From assembly GCF_002160255.1 (NCBI RefSeq), contig NZ_NFKF01000001.1:62001-126000 (forward strand): a DNA stretch of 64,000 bases, in the 5' to 3' direction. The position numbers were made by a program, and so were the translations under genes. Positions 1 to 10,454 of this stretch are shown here, in pieces. Each line of letters opens with the position of its first letter. Position 1 is the stretch's first letter. This DNA is from Olsenella sp. An188 (GTDB taxonomy: Bacteria > Actinomycetota > Coriobacteriia > Coriobacteriales > Atopobiaceae). A model generated the notes under the pieces. That model was not told the DNA's origin and did not search any database. It saw only the letters and a list, made by a program, of their open reading frames with translations.

Positions 1-417
1 GGCCGCGCGCCGGCGCTCGAGGCCTGGCTCAACCGGGCCACCTGGGAGCTCAGGTGCGAGGCTCCCGGGCTCACGGCCGCGGCGCTCGAGGGGGCGGTGG
101 GCCGCGTGCGCGAGCGCGGGACCCTGACATACCTGCGCGGGGAAAGGGAGAAGCGCGTCGACCTCGCTGCCACGCTCGGGGGCATCGAGGCGCGCGACGT
201 CGCCCCCGGCGTCGTCGACGCGACGCTCGTGACGCGCTCGGGCCCCGCCGGGGCGCTGCGGCCGCGGGTCCTTCTCGACGCGGCGATCGCCGAGGTCGTC
301 GGCGCGAGCCTCGCCTCCGCGCGGGTGCGCAGGGTGGCGCAGGAGCACGAGGAAGATGGTCTAATTGTGGAACCTTTGGGACCCTTTGGACCGCAGCCGC
401 CCGCACCATTATCCTGA
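1..417 (+). CDS. DUF2344 (TIGR03936-type) radical SAM-linked protein, C-terminal part
   Basis: The gene starts before the window; 138 codons are visible, ending in the TGA at 415-417. The stretch TYLRGEREKRVDLAATLGG followed by a RPRVLLDAAIAEV-like segment matches the C-terminal region of the DUF2344/TIGR03936 family, whose members sit after or are fused to a B12-binding radical SAM protein and commonly lie just upstream of rplU, as here. The biochemical role of the family is unsettled; a link to tRNA or ribosome maturation is often assumed from context. An overlapping reading frame at 54-518 is a shadow. The identification rests on the C-terminal motif and on the neighbour rplU. Confidence 0.7.
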   Translation, partial: GRAPALEAWLNRATWELRCEAPGLTAAALEGAVGRVRERGTLTYLRGEREKRVDLAATLGGIEARDVAPGVVDATLVTRSGPAGALRPRVLLDAAIAEVVGASLASARVRRVAQEHEEDGLIVEPLGPFGPQPPAPLS

Positions 418-495
418 GCAAGGTTGCATCGCCCGGGCGCGGGCCGGGGTGCCGTCTTTTCCCTTACGGTATCCGCAGGTCAAGCCAACTCTTCG

Positions 496-524
496 TTGAC
501 GAGCCAAGGTGGTGCTAGTAATAT
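496..524 (+). promoter_or_regulatory. Sigma-A type promoter of rplU-rpmA
   Basis: TTGACG at 496-501 and TAATAT at 519-524 are separated by exactly 17 bases, close to the TTGACA/TATAAT consensus. Transcription would begin near 531, leaving a 5' leader of about 36 bases before the rplU ATG at 567. It lies downstream of the DUF2344 stop codon, so the ribosomal protein pair can be expressed independently. Confidence 0.75.
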
Positions 525-566
525 AAGCAACTGTTGCATTCACGCCAGCAATGAAGGGTTTCGCAC

Positions 567-875
567 ATGTACGCAATCGTAGCAACTGGTGGCAAGCAGT
601 ATAAGGTTGCCAAGGGCGACGTCATCGACGTCGAGAAGCTCGACGCGCAGCCTGGCGACAAGGTCGAGCTCCCCGTCCTTCTCCTGAACGACGGCGACAA
701 GACCATCGTTGGCTCTGCCCCGCTCCAGGACAAGAAGGTCACCGCCGAGGTCGTCGAGCAGTTCAAGGGCGAGAAGGTCCTCGTCTTCAAGCTCAAGAAG
801 CGCAAGCGCTACCACCGCGCCAACGGCCACCGTCAGAACCTGACGAAGATCAAGGTCGTCGAGCTCCCCGCGTAA
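567..875 (+). CDS. rplU: 50S ribosomal protein L21
   Basis: L21 binds 23S rRNA in the large ribosomal subunit. The 102-residue product has the normal family length and begins with the typical [13 protein letters not shown] segment. It ends with the conserved basic stretch ([21 protein letters not shown]) in which GHRQ-x-x-T-x-x-K is diagnostic. The ATG at 567 is preceded by a GAAGGG ribosome binding site. rpmA follows after 37 bases, the usual rplU-rpmA pairing, and both appear to be driven by the promoter at 496-524. No Prp-type protease gene lies between the two genes, which agrees with L27 having no N-terminal extension. Identification is secure. Confidence 0.97.
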   Translation: MYAIVATGGKQYKVAKGDVIDVEKLDAQPGDKVELPVLLLNDGDKTIVGSAPLQDKKVTAEVVEQFKGEKVLVFKLKKRKRYHRANGHRQNLTKIKVVELPA

Positions 876-912
876 GTCTCGTTTTTCTCGGTATCAGAAG
901 GCAGGTTCTCTC

Positions 913-1161
913 ATGGCTCACAAGAAAGGTCTCGGCTCGTCTCGCAACGGCCGCGATTCCCAGGCTCAGCGCCTCGGCACCAAGCGCTACGGCGGTCAGT
1001 TCGTGAAGGCCGGCGAGATTCTCGTCCGCCAGCGCGGCACCCACATCCACCCCGGTGACAACGTGGGCATCGGCAAGGACGACACCCTGTTCGCCCTCAC
1101 GGCCGGCACCGTCGAGTTCACCAAGGGCGTCAAGCACCGCGTCCACGTTCGCGAGGCCTAG
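913..1161 (+). CDS. rpmA: 50S ribosomal protein L27
   Basis: L27 reaches with its N-terminus to the peptidyl-transferase centre of the large subunit. The 82-residue product starts directly with [16 protein letters not shown], the mature form, so no N-terminal cleavage by a Prp-type protease is needed (unlike L27 of many Firmicutes). The [17 protein letters not shown] and [17 protein letters not shown] segments are the family core. An AGGCAGG-like site precedes the ATG. It is the second gene of the rplU-rpmA operon and is followed by a strong intrinsic terminator. Identification is secure. Confidence 0.97.
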   Translation: MAHKKGLGSSRNGRDSQAQRLGTKRYGGQFVKAGEILVRQRGTHIHPGDNVGIGKDDTLFALTAGTVEFTKGVKHRVHVREA

Positions 1162-1190
1162 GCTCTCGCCGACGCAACACAGCACGACTC

Positions 1191-1221
1191 GGAGCCCCGG
1201 TTGCGGTCGGGGCTCTTTTTT
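1191..1221 (+). terminator. Intrinsic terminator after rpmA
   Basis: GAGCCCCG (1192-1199) pairs with CGGGGCTC (1208-1215) across a short loop and is followed directly by a run of six T. This is a classic Rho-independent terminator and closes the rplU-rpmA transcript. Confidence 0.9.
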
Positions 1222-1283
1222 GTGCGCCTGCGCGCCCAAGTGGGCGTGAGGTCCCCCGCGAGGCCTCCGTCGCGTCTGGTTGA

Positions 1284-3062
<1,779 letters not shown>

Positions 3063-3063
3063 G

Positions 3064-4176
3064 GTGACCAAGCCCAGGCTCATGGTCGTCAAGGTCGGCT
3101 CGTCCACGCTCGTCGACGACGCCGGCGCGCTCGACCGCGGGTTCGTTCGCTCGCTCTGCGACCAGGTCGCACGCCTCGTGTCGGACGGGACGCGCGTGGT
3201 CGTGGTGTCGTCGGGCGCGGCGGCGGCCGGTCGCGACGTGCTCGGCTTCCGCGAGCGCCCGTCCGACATCGCCACCCTCCAGGCCTGCGCCTCCGCCGGC
3301 CAGGCTCGCCTCACGCAGGCCTACGCCGACGTGCTCGCCGAGCGCGACATCCCCTGCGGCCAGGTGCTCCTCACCCGTCGCGACGTCATGGACCGTGACG
3401 GCTTCCTGAACGCCCGGACCACGATCGAGCGGCTCCTCGAGCTCGGCGCGGTGCCGGTCGTGAACGAGAACGACACCGTCTCCACCGCCGAGTTCGCCTT
3501 CGGAGACAACGACATGCTCGGCGCGCTCGTGGCCGCGCTCGTCGGCGCCGACCTCTACGTCATCTGCTCGGACGTCGACGGGCTCTACACCTCCAACCCG
3601 CAGGAGGACCCGTCCGCGACGCTCGTCGAGCGCGTGAGCGAGGTCGACCAGCGCGTGAGCGAGATGGCGGGCGGCGCCGGCACGTCGTACGGCACCGGAG
3701 GGATGTCCTCCAAGCTGCGTGCGGCGCGGGCCATGCTCGCCGCGGGCATACCCACGGTCATCTGTCGCGGGCGACGCGACGACGTGCTGATCGAGGTCGC
3801 GCGCGGCGAGTCGGTCGGAACGCGGTTCGAGGCCCCGGAGGGCGCGCCGCACGAGGGCGGGCGCAAGCTCTGGATCGGCCTCGCCGAGGTCCCGCGAGGC
3901 ACGATCGTGCTCGACGAGGGCGCGACGCGCGCCGTGCTCGAGCGCGGGGCGTCCGTGCTGCCCGTGGGGGTCCGCTCGACGAGCGGCTCCTACGAGGCGG
4001 GCGACGTCGTCACCGTGCGCTCCGAGGCGGGCGACCTCCTCGGCCGCGGCGTGGCGCGCTACTCCTCCGACGACATGGAGCGCGTCCGCGGGGTCAAGCT
4101 CGACATAGTCGCGCGCTTCCTCGGGCCCGAGCGCGCGCAGCCTGCCGTGCACCGCGACGACCTGCTGGTCCTGTAG
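3064..4176 (+). CDS. proB: Glutamate 5-kinase
   Basis: This enzyme phosphorylates glutamate to gamma-glutamyl phosphate, the first step of proline synthesis, in complex with ProA. The 370-residue protein has an amino-acid kinase domain at about 1-255, starting LMVVKVGSSTL, with VVVSSGAAAAGRD and the GTGGM-x-SKLRAA segment. A C-terminal PUA domain spans about 275-360. The open frame reaches upstream into obg, but the GTG at 3064 gives the normal N-terminus and sits just behind a GGGAGG stretch at the end of obg. proA follows after 21 bases. Proline feedback control is known for the family; no operator is visible. Confidence 0.96.
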   Translation: MTKPRLMVVKVGSSTLVDDAGALDRGFVRSLCDQVARLVSDGTRVVVVSSGAAAAGRDVLGFRERPSDIATLQACASAGQARLTQAYADVLAERDIPCGQVLLTRRDVMDRDGFLNARTTIERLLELGAVPVVNENDTVSTAEFAFGDNDMLGALVAALVGADLYVICSDVDGLYTSNPQEDPSATLVERVSEVDQRVSEMAGGAGTSYGTGGMSSKLRAARAMLAAGIPTVICRGRRDDVLIEVARGESVGTRFEAPEGAPHEGGRKLWIGLAEVPRGTIVLDEGATRAVLERGASVLPVGVRSTSGSYEAGDVVTVRSEAGDLLGRGVARYSSDDMERVRGVKLDIVARFLGPERAQPAVHRDDLLVL

Positions 4177-4197
4177 AACACCGAGGGAAGGGGCATC

Positions 4198-5457
4198 ATG
4201 TCAGAGGCTCTGAGAAAGGCCGAGCTCGCGCGCGAGGCCTCGCGCGTCATCTCCCGCGCCCCCGCGGCCGCGCGCTCCCGCGCCATCGAGGCGGCCGCAG
4301 GTCTCATCGAGGCGCGCGCGGAGGCCATCTGCGCCGCCAACGCCGCCGACCTCCGGCGCGCCCGCGCGGCCGGGATGCCCGCGCCGCTCCAGGACCGCCT
4401 GCTCCTCGACGGGGCCCGCCTGGGCTCGATAGCCTCGTCGCTGCGCGAGATCGCCCGGCAGGACGACCCGGTCGGCCGCGTCACGGGGGGTCGCACGCTC
4501 TCCTCGGGCGTGCGCGTCGAGCAGCTCCGCGTCCCGCTCGGGGTGGTCGCCGTCATCTACGAGGCGCGCCCCAACGTCACGGCCGACGCCTTCGCGCTCT
4601 GCCTGCGCTCCGGCAACGCCTGCGTGCTCAAGGGGGGCTCGGCCGCGCAGGACTCCTGCGAGGCGATCGTCGACTGCTGCCGTGACGCGCTCGCCGAGGC
4701 CGGCCTGCCCGCAGACGCGGCGCAGTACGTCCCCGACGACGCGTCCCACTCCGAGACCACCGCGCTCCTGCGCGCCAACGGCCTCGTGGACGTGCTCGTT
4801 CCGCGCGGGGGGGCCTCGCTCATCCGTCACTGCGTGGAGTGCGCAACGGTCCCGGTCATCGAGACGGGCACCGGCAACTGCCACGTCTACCTGCACGAGG
4901 ACGCCGACGTCGAGAAGGCCGTGGACATCGTCGTCAACGCCAAGTGCAGCCGGCCGGGCGTCTGCAACGCGGCCGAGTCGCTTCTCGTCGACGCCTGTGC
5001 CGCGCGCCGCCTCCTGCCACCCGTCCTCGCCGCGCTCTCCGAGCGCGGGGTCGAGCTCGTGGGCGACGCCCTCGCGCGCGAGGTCGCCTCGGGGGCGGGC
5101 GTCTCGATGGGGGAGGCCACCGAGTCCGACTGGGGGAGCGAGTACCTCGACCTCAAGATGAGCGTCGCCTGCGTGGACGGCGTCGAGGCCGCGATAGCGC
5201 ACGTCAACCGCTACGGCACCGGTCACTCCGAGGCCATCGTGAGCGAGTCCTACGCCGCCTGCGAGGCGTTTCTCGCCGGCGTGGACGCCGCCGCCGTCTA
5301 CGCCAACGCCTCCACGCGTTTCACCGACGGTGGGGTCTTCGGCCTGGGAGGGGAGATCGGCATCTCCACGCAGAAGCTCCACGCGCGGGGGCCCATGGGC
5401 GCCGAGGCGCTCACCACGACCAAGTACGTCCTGCGCGGGGACGGGCAGACGAGATGA
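4198..5457 (+). CDS. proA: Gamma-glutamyl phosphate reductase
   Basis: ProA reduces gamma-glutamyl phosphate to glutamate-5-semialdehyde with NADPH, the second step of proline synthesis. It belongs to the aldehyde dehydrogenase superfamily; the catalytic cysteine is Cys256 in CSRPGVCNA. The motifs VIYEARPNVTAD and LKGGSAAQDS near residues 120-150 are typical of the family, and 419 residues is the normal length. The ATG has a GGGAAGGGG site just upstream. The stop codon overlaps the nadD start (ATGA at 5454-5457), suggesting translational coupling. Identification is secure. Confidence 0.97.
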   Translation: MSEALRKAELAREASRVISRAPAAARSRAIEAAAGLIEARAEAICAANAADLRRARAAGMPAPLQDRLLLDGARLGSIASSLREIARQDDPVGRVTGGRTLSSGVRVEQLRVPLGVVAVIYEARPNVTADAFALCLRSGNACVLKGGSAAQDSCEAIVDCCRDALAEAGLPADAAQYVPDDASHSETTALLRANGLVDVLVPRGGASLIRHCVECATVPVIETGTGNCHVYLHEDADVEKAVDIVVNAKCSRPGVCNAAESLLVDACAARRLLPPVLAALSERGVELVGDALAREVASGAGVSMGEATESDWGSEYLDLKMSVACVDGVEAAIAHVNRYGTGHSEAIVSESYAACEAFLAGVDAAAVYANASTRFTDGGVFGLGGEIGISTQKLHARGPMGAEALTTTKYVLRGDGQTR

Positions 5458-6161
5458 GCGCCGGGGAGCGGGCCCTGCGCGCCGCCGACCTCCCCGTGCT
5501 CGGGGCGGAGAGCGGGCGCACCTACCGGCTCGGCATCATGGGCGGGACCTTCGACCCCATCCACTACGGCCACCTCGTCGCCGCGGAGCAGGCCTTCGAC
5601 GACCTGAGGCTTGACCTCGTGGTCTTCATGCCGGCCGGCAGGCCGGCCTTCAAGCTCGACCAGAGCGTGACCTCGGGCGAGGAGCGCTTTGCCATGACGC
5701 TGCTGGCAACCGCCGACAACCCCCACTTCGTCGCGTCCCGCTTCGAGATAGACCGCGCGGGCGTCACCTACACGGCGGACACGCTGCGCCTGCTGCGCGA
5801 GCTCTACCCCGACAACGTGGAGTTCTACTTCATCACCGGCGCCGACGCGATAACGGAGATCGTCACCTGGCGAGACGCGGCGGACATCGCGCGCCTCGCC
5901 CACCTCGTGGCCGCAACGCGCCCCGGCTACGACCTCGACCGCGCGTGGGACGCCATCGCGGCATCGGGGCTCGACTTCGACGTGACCTACCTGTCCGTGC
6001 CCGCGCTCGCCATCTCGTCGAGCTACCTGCGCGAGCGGGTGCGCGCCGGGCAGAGCCTGCGCTACCTCACGCCCGACCAGGTGACCGGCTACCTGCACAA
6101 GCACGGCCTCTACGGGGCGGCTCGCAGCCGCTACGGGCAGACGAGGGAGGTGGTCGCCTGA
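5454..6161 (+). CDS. nadD: Nicotinate-nucleotide adenylyltransferase
   Basis: NadD adenylylates nicotinate mononucleotide, making deamido-NAD in NAD synthesis. The 235-residue protein has the nucleotidyltransferase signature GGTFDPIHYGHL near residue 30 and the C-terminal ISSSYLRERVRAG segment, a variant of the ISST-x-IR motif, followed by PDQVTGYLHKHGLY. The frame is open further upstream, but ATG 5454, overlapping the proA stop by four bases, gives a normal N-terminus with a short extension. The stop overlaps the start of yqeK (TGATG). nadD-yqeK-rsfS is a widely conserved gene order in Gram-positive bacteria. Confidence 0.95.
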   Translation: MSAGERALRAADLPVLGAESGRTYRLGIMGGTFDPIHYGHLVAAEQAFDDLRLDLVVFMPAGRPAFKLDQSVTSGEERFAMTLLATADNPHFVASRFEIDRAGVTYTADTLRLLRELYPDNVEFYFITGADAITEIVTWRDAADIARLAHLVAATRPGYDLDRAWDAIAASGLDFDVTYLSVPALAISSSYLRERVRAGQSLRYLTPDQVTGYLHKHGLYGAARSRYGQTREVVA

Positions 6162-6793
6162 TGAGCGCGCACCGCGACCCCTCGCGCGCAGACGCCCGGG
6201 AGGAGCTCCTGGCGCGTATCGAGTCCGACCTCGCCGCCCAGCTCTCATCGAAGCCCCGCCGCCTCGCCCACTCGCGCTCCGTCGCGGACACGGCCGAGCG
6301 GCTCGCGATGGCCTACGGCGTCGACCCGTTCCTCGCGCGCTGCGCGGGACTGCTGCACGACTGGGAGAAGGCCGCGTCCGGGGTCGAGCAGGAGGCTCGC
6401 GCCCGCGAGCTCGGGATCGACATGGGCGTGGACCTCTCGCTCGTCCGCCCGCTGCTCCACGGAATCATCGCGGCGCGCGCGCTCCCGGCGCGCTACCCCG
6501 AGCTTCCCGACGAGGTGTGGCACGCCATCGAGACGCACACCGTCGCGGCCGCGGACATGGGCCCGCTCGACGAGGTCCTGTTCGTCGCCGATGGCATCGA
6601 GCCGCTGCGCCCGCCCTCGCCGGGCATCGAGCGCGTGCGCTCCCTCGTGGGCGAGGCCACCCTCGACGACCTCTTCTGGGAGTCGTTCGTCGGCGGCGTC
6701 GTCTACGTCGTCGAGGGCGGGCGCTACCTCTACCCTGGAACCGTCGACGTGTACAATGCGCTTGCGGCCAGACGGGCCGCAGACCGCGCGTAA
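6161..6793 (+). CDS. yqeK: YqeK-type HD-domain hydrolase (symmetrical Ap4A hydrolase family)
   Basis: YqeK proteins are HD-domain metal hydrolases; characterised members split diadenosine tetraphosphate symmetrically into two ADP. Metal ligands visible in this 210-residue protein include the His of HSRSVADTAERLA (about residue 37), the HD pair in LLHDWEK, HG in LLHGIIAAR, and His in AIETHTVA followed by FVADGIEP. The start at 6161 overlaps the nadD stop codon as TGATG and is preferred to the longer open frame. rsfS follows nine bases after its stop. The position between nadD and rsfS is the conserved one and supports the name. Confidence 0.88.
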   Translation: MSAHRDPSRADAREELLARIESDLAAQLSSKPRRLAHSRSVADTAERLAMAYGVDPFLARCAGLLHDWEKAASGVEQEARARELGIDMGVDLSLVRPLLHGIIAARALPARYPELPDEVWHAIETHTVAAADMGPLDEVLFVADGIEPLRPPSPGIERVRSLVGEATLDDLFWESFVGGVVYVVEGGRYLYPGTVDVYNALAARRAADRA

Positions 6794-6802
6794 GGAGAAC
6801 GA

Positions 6803-7159
6803 ATGCCCACAACCCCGCTCGAGCTCGCCCGCGTCGCGGCGCTCGCCGCCGACTCCAAGAAAGCCTCCGACGTCGTCCTTCTCGACCTGTCGCCCGTGAC
6901 CGACGTCTGCGACTACTTCCTCGTCTGCTCCGGCGACAACGCCCGCCAGGTCGACGCGATCGTCGACGAAGTGCGCGAGAAGGTCAGCGCAAACTGCGGC
7001 GTCTCGCCGCTCTCGTGCGAGGGGCGCGAGGGGCTCTCCTGGGTGCTGCTGGACTACGGCTCGGTCGTCGTGCACGTGTTTCGCCCGGAGACGCGCGACT
7101 ACTATCGCCTCGAGTCGCTCTGGGCAGACGCGCCGCGCGTGGAGCTCGACCTCGGCTAG
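6803..7159 (+). CDS. rsfS: Ribosomal silencing factor RsfS
   Basis: RsfS binds L14 on the 50S subunit and blocks subunit joining when nutrients are scarce. The 118-residue product has the usual length and family motifs: ASDVVLLDLSPVTDVCDYFLVCSG, ARQVDAIVDEV, and the C-terminal WVLLDYGSVVVHVF followed by ETRDYYRLESLW. AAGGAG lies seven bases before the ATG. It is the last gene of the obg-to-rsfS run; dinB ends 12 bases away on the other strand, and no convincing terminator is visible between the two convergent genes. Confidence 0.95.
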   Translation: MPTTPLELARVAALAADSKKASDVVLLDLSPVTDVCDYFLVCSGDNARQVDAIVDEVREKVSANCGVSPLSCEGREGLSWVLLDYGSVVVHVFRPETRDYYRLESLWADAPRVELDLG

Positions 7160-7171
7160 GCCCGGCCGTCG

Positions 7172-8452
7172 CTAGAAGTCGTCCTTGTTCATGGGCATGG
7201 TGTCCGAGGTCCGGCCGCGGAAGCGCAGGTCGCGCCCGTAGCCGACCGCGTCGTCCCCGAAGCGGTCCCGCAGCTCGTCGGTCACGCGGGACAGCGCCGC
7301 GAGGTCGCGCCCGCGCGCGGCCGGGGTACCCTCGGAAAAGAGGCTGAGCTGCTCGGCCGTCGCGTCGTCAAAGCCGGAGACGCCCACGCCGACGAGGCGC
7401 ACGTGGTCCCCCGGCTGCCAGAGCTCGTCGAGAAGGCCGACCGCAACCTCGCCGAACACGCGCTCGTCGTCGGTCCTCGCGCCGAGCTGGTGCTGCGCGG
7501 TGCGCGAGCGCGTGGCGTCGTACTTGACCTTGAGGGTCACCGTGCGGCCGGCGAGGCCCTTCCGGCGCAGCCGGCGGCCCACCACCGAGGCGACGTGGCG
7601 CACCGCGGCCCTGATCTCGTCCTCGTCGAGCAGGTCGCGCTCGAAGGTGCGCTCGTTAGACACCGACTTGGCCTCGTCCGGGGCGGCCGCCTCGGCGACC
7701 TGGCTGCGCTCGAGCCCGGCTGCCCGCTCTGCCATGCGCGGCCCCAGCACGCCGAAGGTGCGCTCCAGCAGCCCCGGGTCGACGCGGGAGAGCTCGCCGA
7801 GGGTGCGCACTCCCAACGCCTTGAGCCGTCGCTCGGTGGCGGGTCCCACTCCGCTCATGGCGCCGACGGGAAGCGGGGCGAGAAACGCGCGCTCCGTCCC
7901 CGGGAGCACCACGGTGAGCCCGCAGGGCTTCTCGCGCTCCGAGGCGATCTTGGCCACGGTCTTGTTGACGCCGATGCCGATCGAGCAGGTCACGCCGAGC
8001 TCGGCCACGCGCCGCTGCACGCGCCTGCAGATCTCCACGGGGCTCTCCCTCGAGAAGCGCCCCGGGGTCACGTCGAAGAAGGCCTCGTCGATGGAGACCT
8101 GCTCGACGAGGGGGGTCTCGGCGTCGAGCACGGCCATGACGCGGTCGCTCATCTCGCGGTAGCGGGCGTAGTTGCCCTGGGTCCATATGGCGTCCGGGCA
8201 CAGGCGCCGGGCGGTAGCCGAGGGCATGGCGGAGTGCACCCCGAAGCGACGCGCCTCGTAGGAGGCCGTCGAGACCACGCCGCGGCGCTCGGCGGAGCCG
8301 CCCACGATGACCGGCCTGCCGCGCCACTCGGGGTGGTCGAGCTGCTCGACGGACGCGAAGAACGCGTCGAGGTCGAGAAGGCCCACCGCGGGCCCCCTCC
8401 ACGCGAGCGCGTCGCCCGTGCCCGTCCGGCTCATGTCCTCGCTTCGCTCCAT
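7172..8452 (-). CDS. dinB: DNA polymerase IV (Y-family)
   Basis: DinB is a low-fidelity translesion polymerase. The catalytic palm shows LLDLDAFFASVEQ (first acidic cluster), then VSTASYEARRFGVHSAMP and VSIDEAFFDVT with the second acidic residues. Helix-hairpin-helix elements follow (GVGPATERRLKALGVRTLGEL), then the little-finger domain. Near the C-terminus, QLSLF is a good beta-clamp binding motif. Start choice is uncertain: ATG 8452 (426 residues) or ATG 8434, six codons in. CATAAT on the minus strand sits six bases before the 8452 ATG, so a leaderless transcript is possible. It lies 41 bases downstream of the histidine kinase gene on the same strand. Confidence 0.93.
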   Translation of the reverse strand: MERSEDMSRTGTGDALAWRGPAVGLLDLDAFFASVEQLDHPEWRGRPVIVGGSAERRGVVSTASYEARRFGVHSAMPSATARRLCPDAIWTQGNYARYREMSDRVMAVLDAETPLVEQVSIDEAFFDVTPGRFSRESPVEICRRVQRRVAELGVTCSIGIGVNKTVAKIASEREKPCGLTVVLPGTERAFLAPLPVGAMSGVGPATERRLKALGVRTLGELSRVDPGLLERTFGVLGPRMAERAAGLERSQVAEAAAPDEAKSVSNERTFERDLLDEDEIRAAVRHVASVVGRRLRRKGLAGRTVTLKVKYDATRSRTAQHQLGARTDDERVFGEVAVGLLDELWQPGDHVRLVGVGVSGFDDATAEQLSLFSEGTPAARGRDLAALSRVTDELRDRFGDDAVGYGRDLRFRGRTSDTMPMNKDDF

Positions 8453-8493
8453 GGGTCCATTATGCACGTTCGGCGCGACTCCCGAGCCTGTGC

Positions 8494-9720
8494 TCAGAGC
8501 GTGACGGTGAAGGTCGTTCCGTCCCGCTCGCTCGACGCGGCCGATATCTTGCCGCCCATGGCCTCGACGAGGCTCTTCGCGATCGCAAGCCCCAGGCCGA
8601 AGCCGCCGGTCTTCTGGCGCTCGCGGGCGCCGTCGGTGCGGTAGAAGCGGTCGAAGAGGTGCTCGAGGGCGTCGGGGGAGATGACCTCGCCCCGGTTGTT
8701 GACGGCGAGCCTCGCCCGGCGCCCGTCGCGCACGAGGCGCACCGTCACGGCCGTCCCGGCGTCGGCGTACTTGGTCGCGTTGTCGAGCAGGGTCCTCACC
8801 ACGCGCCTGAGCTGGTCGGGATCGGCGGTGGCCGTCACGCCCTCGGCGAGGTCGCACTCGATGGAGCACCCGCGCTCGAAGGCGACGGCGTCGAACTCGA
8901 GCGCGCAGCCGGAGACGAGCCCCGTCACGTCGACGCCCGGCCTCGTGGTCGGGGAGGTGGCCCCCGACGCCTCCTGCTCGTCGGCACGGGCGAGCGTGAG
9001 CAGGTCCTCGACGAGCCCCTGCAGGTGCTTGGCCTCGTCGGAGGTGCTGTCGACCCAGCGGCGCGCCTCGTCGGGAAGCGTCTGGTCCCCCTCGAGTATC
9101 TGCGTGTTCGCGAGGATGACGGCGAGCGGCGTCTTGAGCTCGTGGGACGCGTCGGACACGAAGCGCCTCTGCCGCTCCCACGCCTTGGCCACGGGCTTGA
9201 GCGCCCAGCCGGAGAAGAGGTACGCCATGACGAAGACCACGCCCATGGACGCGGCGAAGATGACGATGTCGTTTTTCGCCTGGGCGCGCAGCGTCGCGTC
9301 GCGCGAGTAGGTGTCCGCGAGGGCGACGCGCCAGCCCCACGGGGCGTCCGCGCGCAGCCAGGAGATGGGGTAGGTGGAGCTCTCGCCGAGGGGGTCGCTG
9401 CTCGCCATGACCTCGTTCAGCACGTCTTCGAGCGTGTCGTCCCCTATGTCGAGGAGCGAGTCGCTGACCTTCTCGGCCGAGCCGTCCCAGTAGACGTTGA
9501 GCGTGACGGTGAGCATGACGTCGGGGCCGTCCTGGCCCGTCGAGTCGCCGAAGCGCACCCCGCTCACGTCGCCCTCGAGGGCACGCTCGAGGGCCTGGCG
9601 CGTGAGGTCGCGCTGCGTCAGAGCGCTCGAGGCGAACGACGAGCCGAGGACGCCGAGCAGGACGAGCCCGACGAGCACCATGGTGATGGCGACGAACTCC
9701 CGCCTGAGCTTGGCGAGCAC
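8494..9720 (-). CDS. Sensor histidine kinase, membrane-bound
   Basis: A 408-residue two-component sensor. Membrane segments lie at about 12-33 and 151-174, enclosing an extracytoplasmic sensor region of roughly 120 residues with no family I recognise. The HisKA domain carries the phosphoacceptor His193 in SDASHELKTPL; the ATPase domain has the N-box LLDNATKYA and the G-box KTGGFGLGLAIAKS. Translation appears to start at GTG 9720, 12 bases after the stop of the response regulator gene, with which it forms an operon on the minus strand. The signal sensed cannot be told from sequence. Confidence 0.92.
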   Translation of the reverse strand: MLAKLRREFVAITMVLVGLVLLGVLGSSFASSALTQRDLTRQALERALEGDVSGVRFGDSTGQDGPDVMLTVTLNVYWDGSAEKVSDSLLDIGDDTLEDVLNEVMASSDPLGESSTYPISWLRADAPWGWRVALADTYSRDATLRAQAKNDIVIFAASMGVVFVMAYLFSGWALKPVAKAWERQRRFVSDASHELKTPLAVILANTQILEGDQTLPDEARRWVDSTSDEAKHLQGLVEDLLTLARADEQEASGATSPTTRPGVDVTGLVSGCALEFDAVAFERGCSIECDLAEGVTATADPDQLRRVVRTLLDNATKYADAGTAVTVRLVRDGRRARLAVNNRGEVISPDALEHLFDRFYRTDGARERQKTGGFGLGLAIAKSLVEAMGGKISAASSERDGTTFTVTL

Positions 9721-9732
9721 CTCGGGTCCCGC

Positions 9733-10407
9733 CTACTCGCCAAAGACCTCGAGGCGGTAGCCCAGCATGCGCAGGGTGGTTATCTGGACGCCCGAGCCGA
9801 TGTGGGCGAGCTTCTTGCGCAGGAAGGAGATGTAGGCCTCGACGGAGTTCTCGGAGGCGTCGGTGTCCCCCCAGACGCGCGCGAGCAGGTCCTGCTTGGA
9901 GACGACGCGCGCGCTCGAGCCCATGAGGATGCGCATGACCTCGAACTCCTTTCCGGAGAGGTGCACGGACGAGTCCGCACAGGCGAGGTCGTGCGTGGTG
10001 AGGTCGAGCGTGACGTCGGCGAAGGTGATCTCGTCGAGCATGACGTCGCCGCGGCGGCGCGTGAGCGCGCGCAGGCGGGCGAGAAGCTCGGGCGCCTCGA
10101 AGGGCTTGGTCATGTAGTCGTCCGCCCCGGCGTCGAGCCCGCGGACCTTGTCATCGGTCGAGGTCCGCGCGGTCAGCATGAGGACCGGGACCGCGATGCC
10201 CTGGCGGCGCAGCTCGTGGACGAGCTCGGTGCCGTCCATGCCGGGAAGCATCACGTCGAGCACGATGGCGTCGTACGTGCCCGAGAGGGCGGCGCGAAGG
10301 CCGCTGCGCCCGTCGTAGAAGGCCTCGGCGTGGTAGGAGTCACCCTCGAGTATGTGCACGATGGCGTCGGCGAGGTTGCGTTCGTCCTCAATCACCAGTA
10401 CGTTCAT
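9733..10407 (-). CDS. OmpR/PhoB-family response regulator
   Basis: A 224-residue DNA-binding response regulator. The receiver domain (about 1-118) has the acidic pocket at EDE, the phosphorylated Asp51 in IVLDVMLPGMDG, and Lys101 in MTKPF. The winged-helix effector domain (about 128-222) contains LSGKEFEVMRILM and SVEAYISFLRKKL. An AGAGGA site precedes the ATG. It is co-transcribed with the downstream histidine kinase. Direct repeats 11 bases apart upstream of its own start (10471-10487) suggest autoregulation. Targets are unknown. Confidence 0.95.
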   Translation of the reverse strand: MNVLVIEDERNLADAIVHILEGDSYHAEAFYDGRSGLRAALSGTYDAIVLDVMLPGMDGTELVHELRRQGIAVPVLMLTARTSTDDKVRGLDAGADDYMTKPFEAPELLARLRALTRRRGDVMLDEITFADVTLDLTTHDLACADSSVHLSGKEFEVMRILMGSSARVVSKQDLLARVWGDTDASENSVEAYISFLRKKLAHIGSGVQITTLRMLGYRLEVFGE

Positions 10408-10454
10408 GGGAAGGTCCTCTCGGTTTGCTGCGGCGAGGCCGCCTCGACCCTGTT

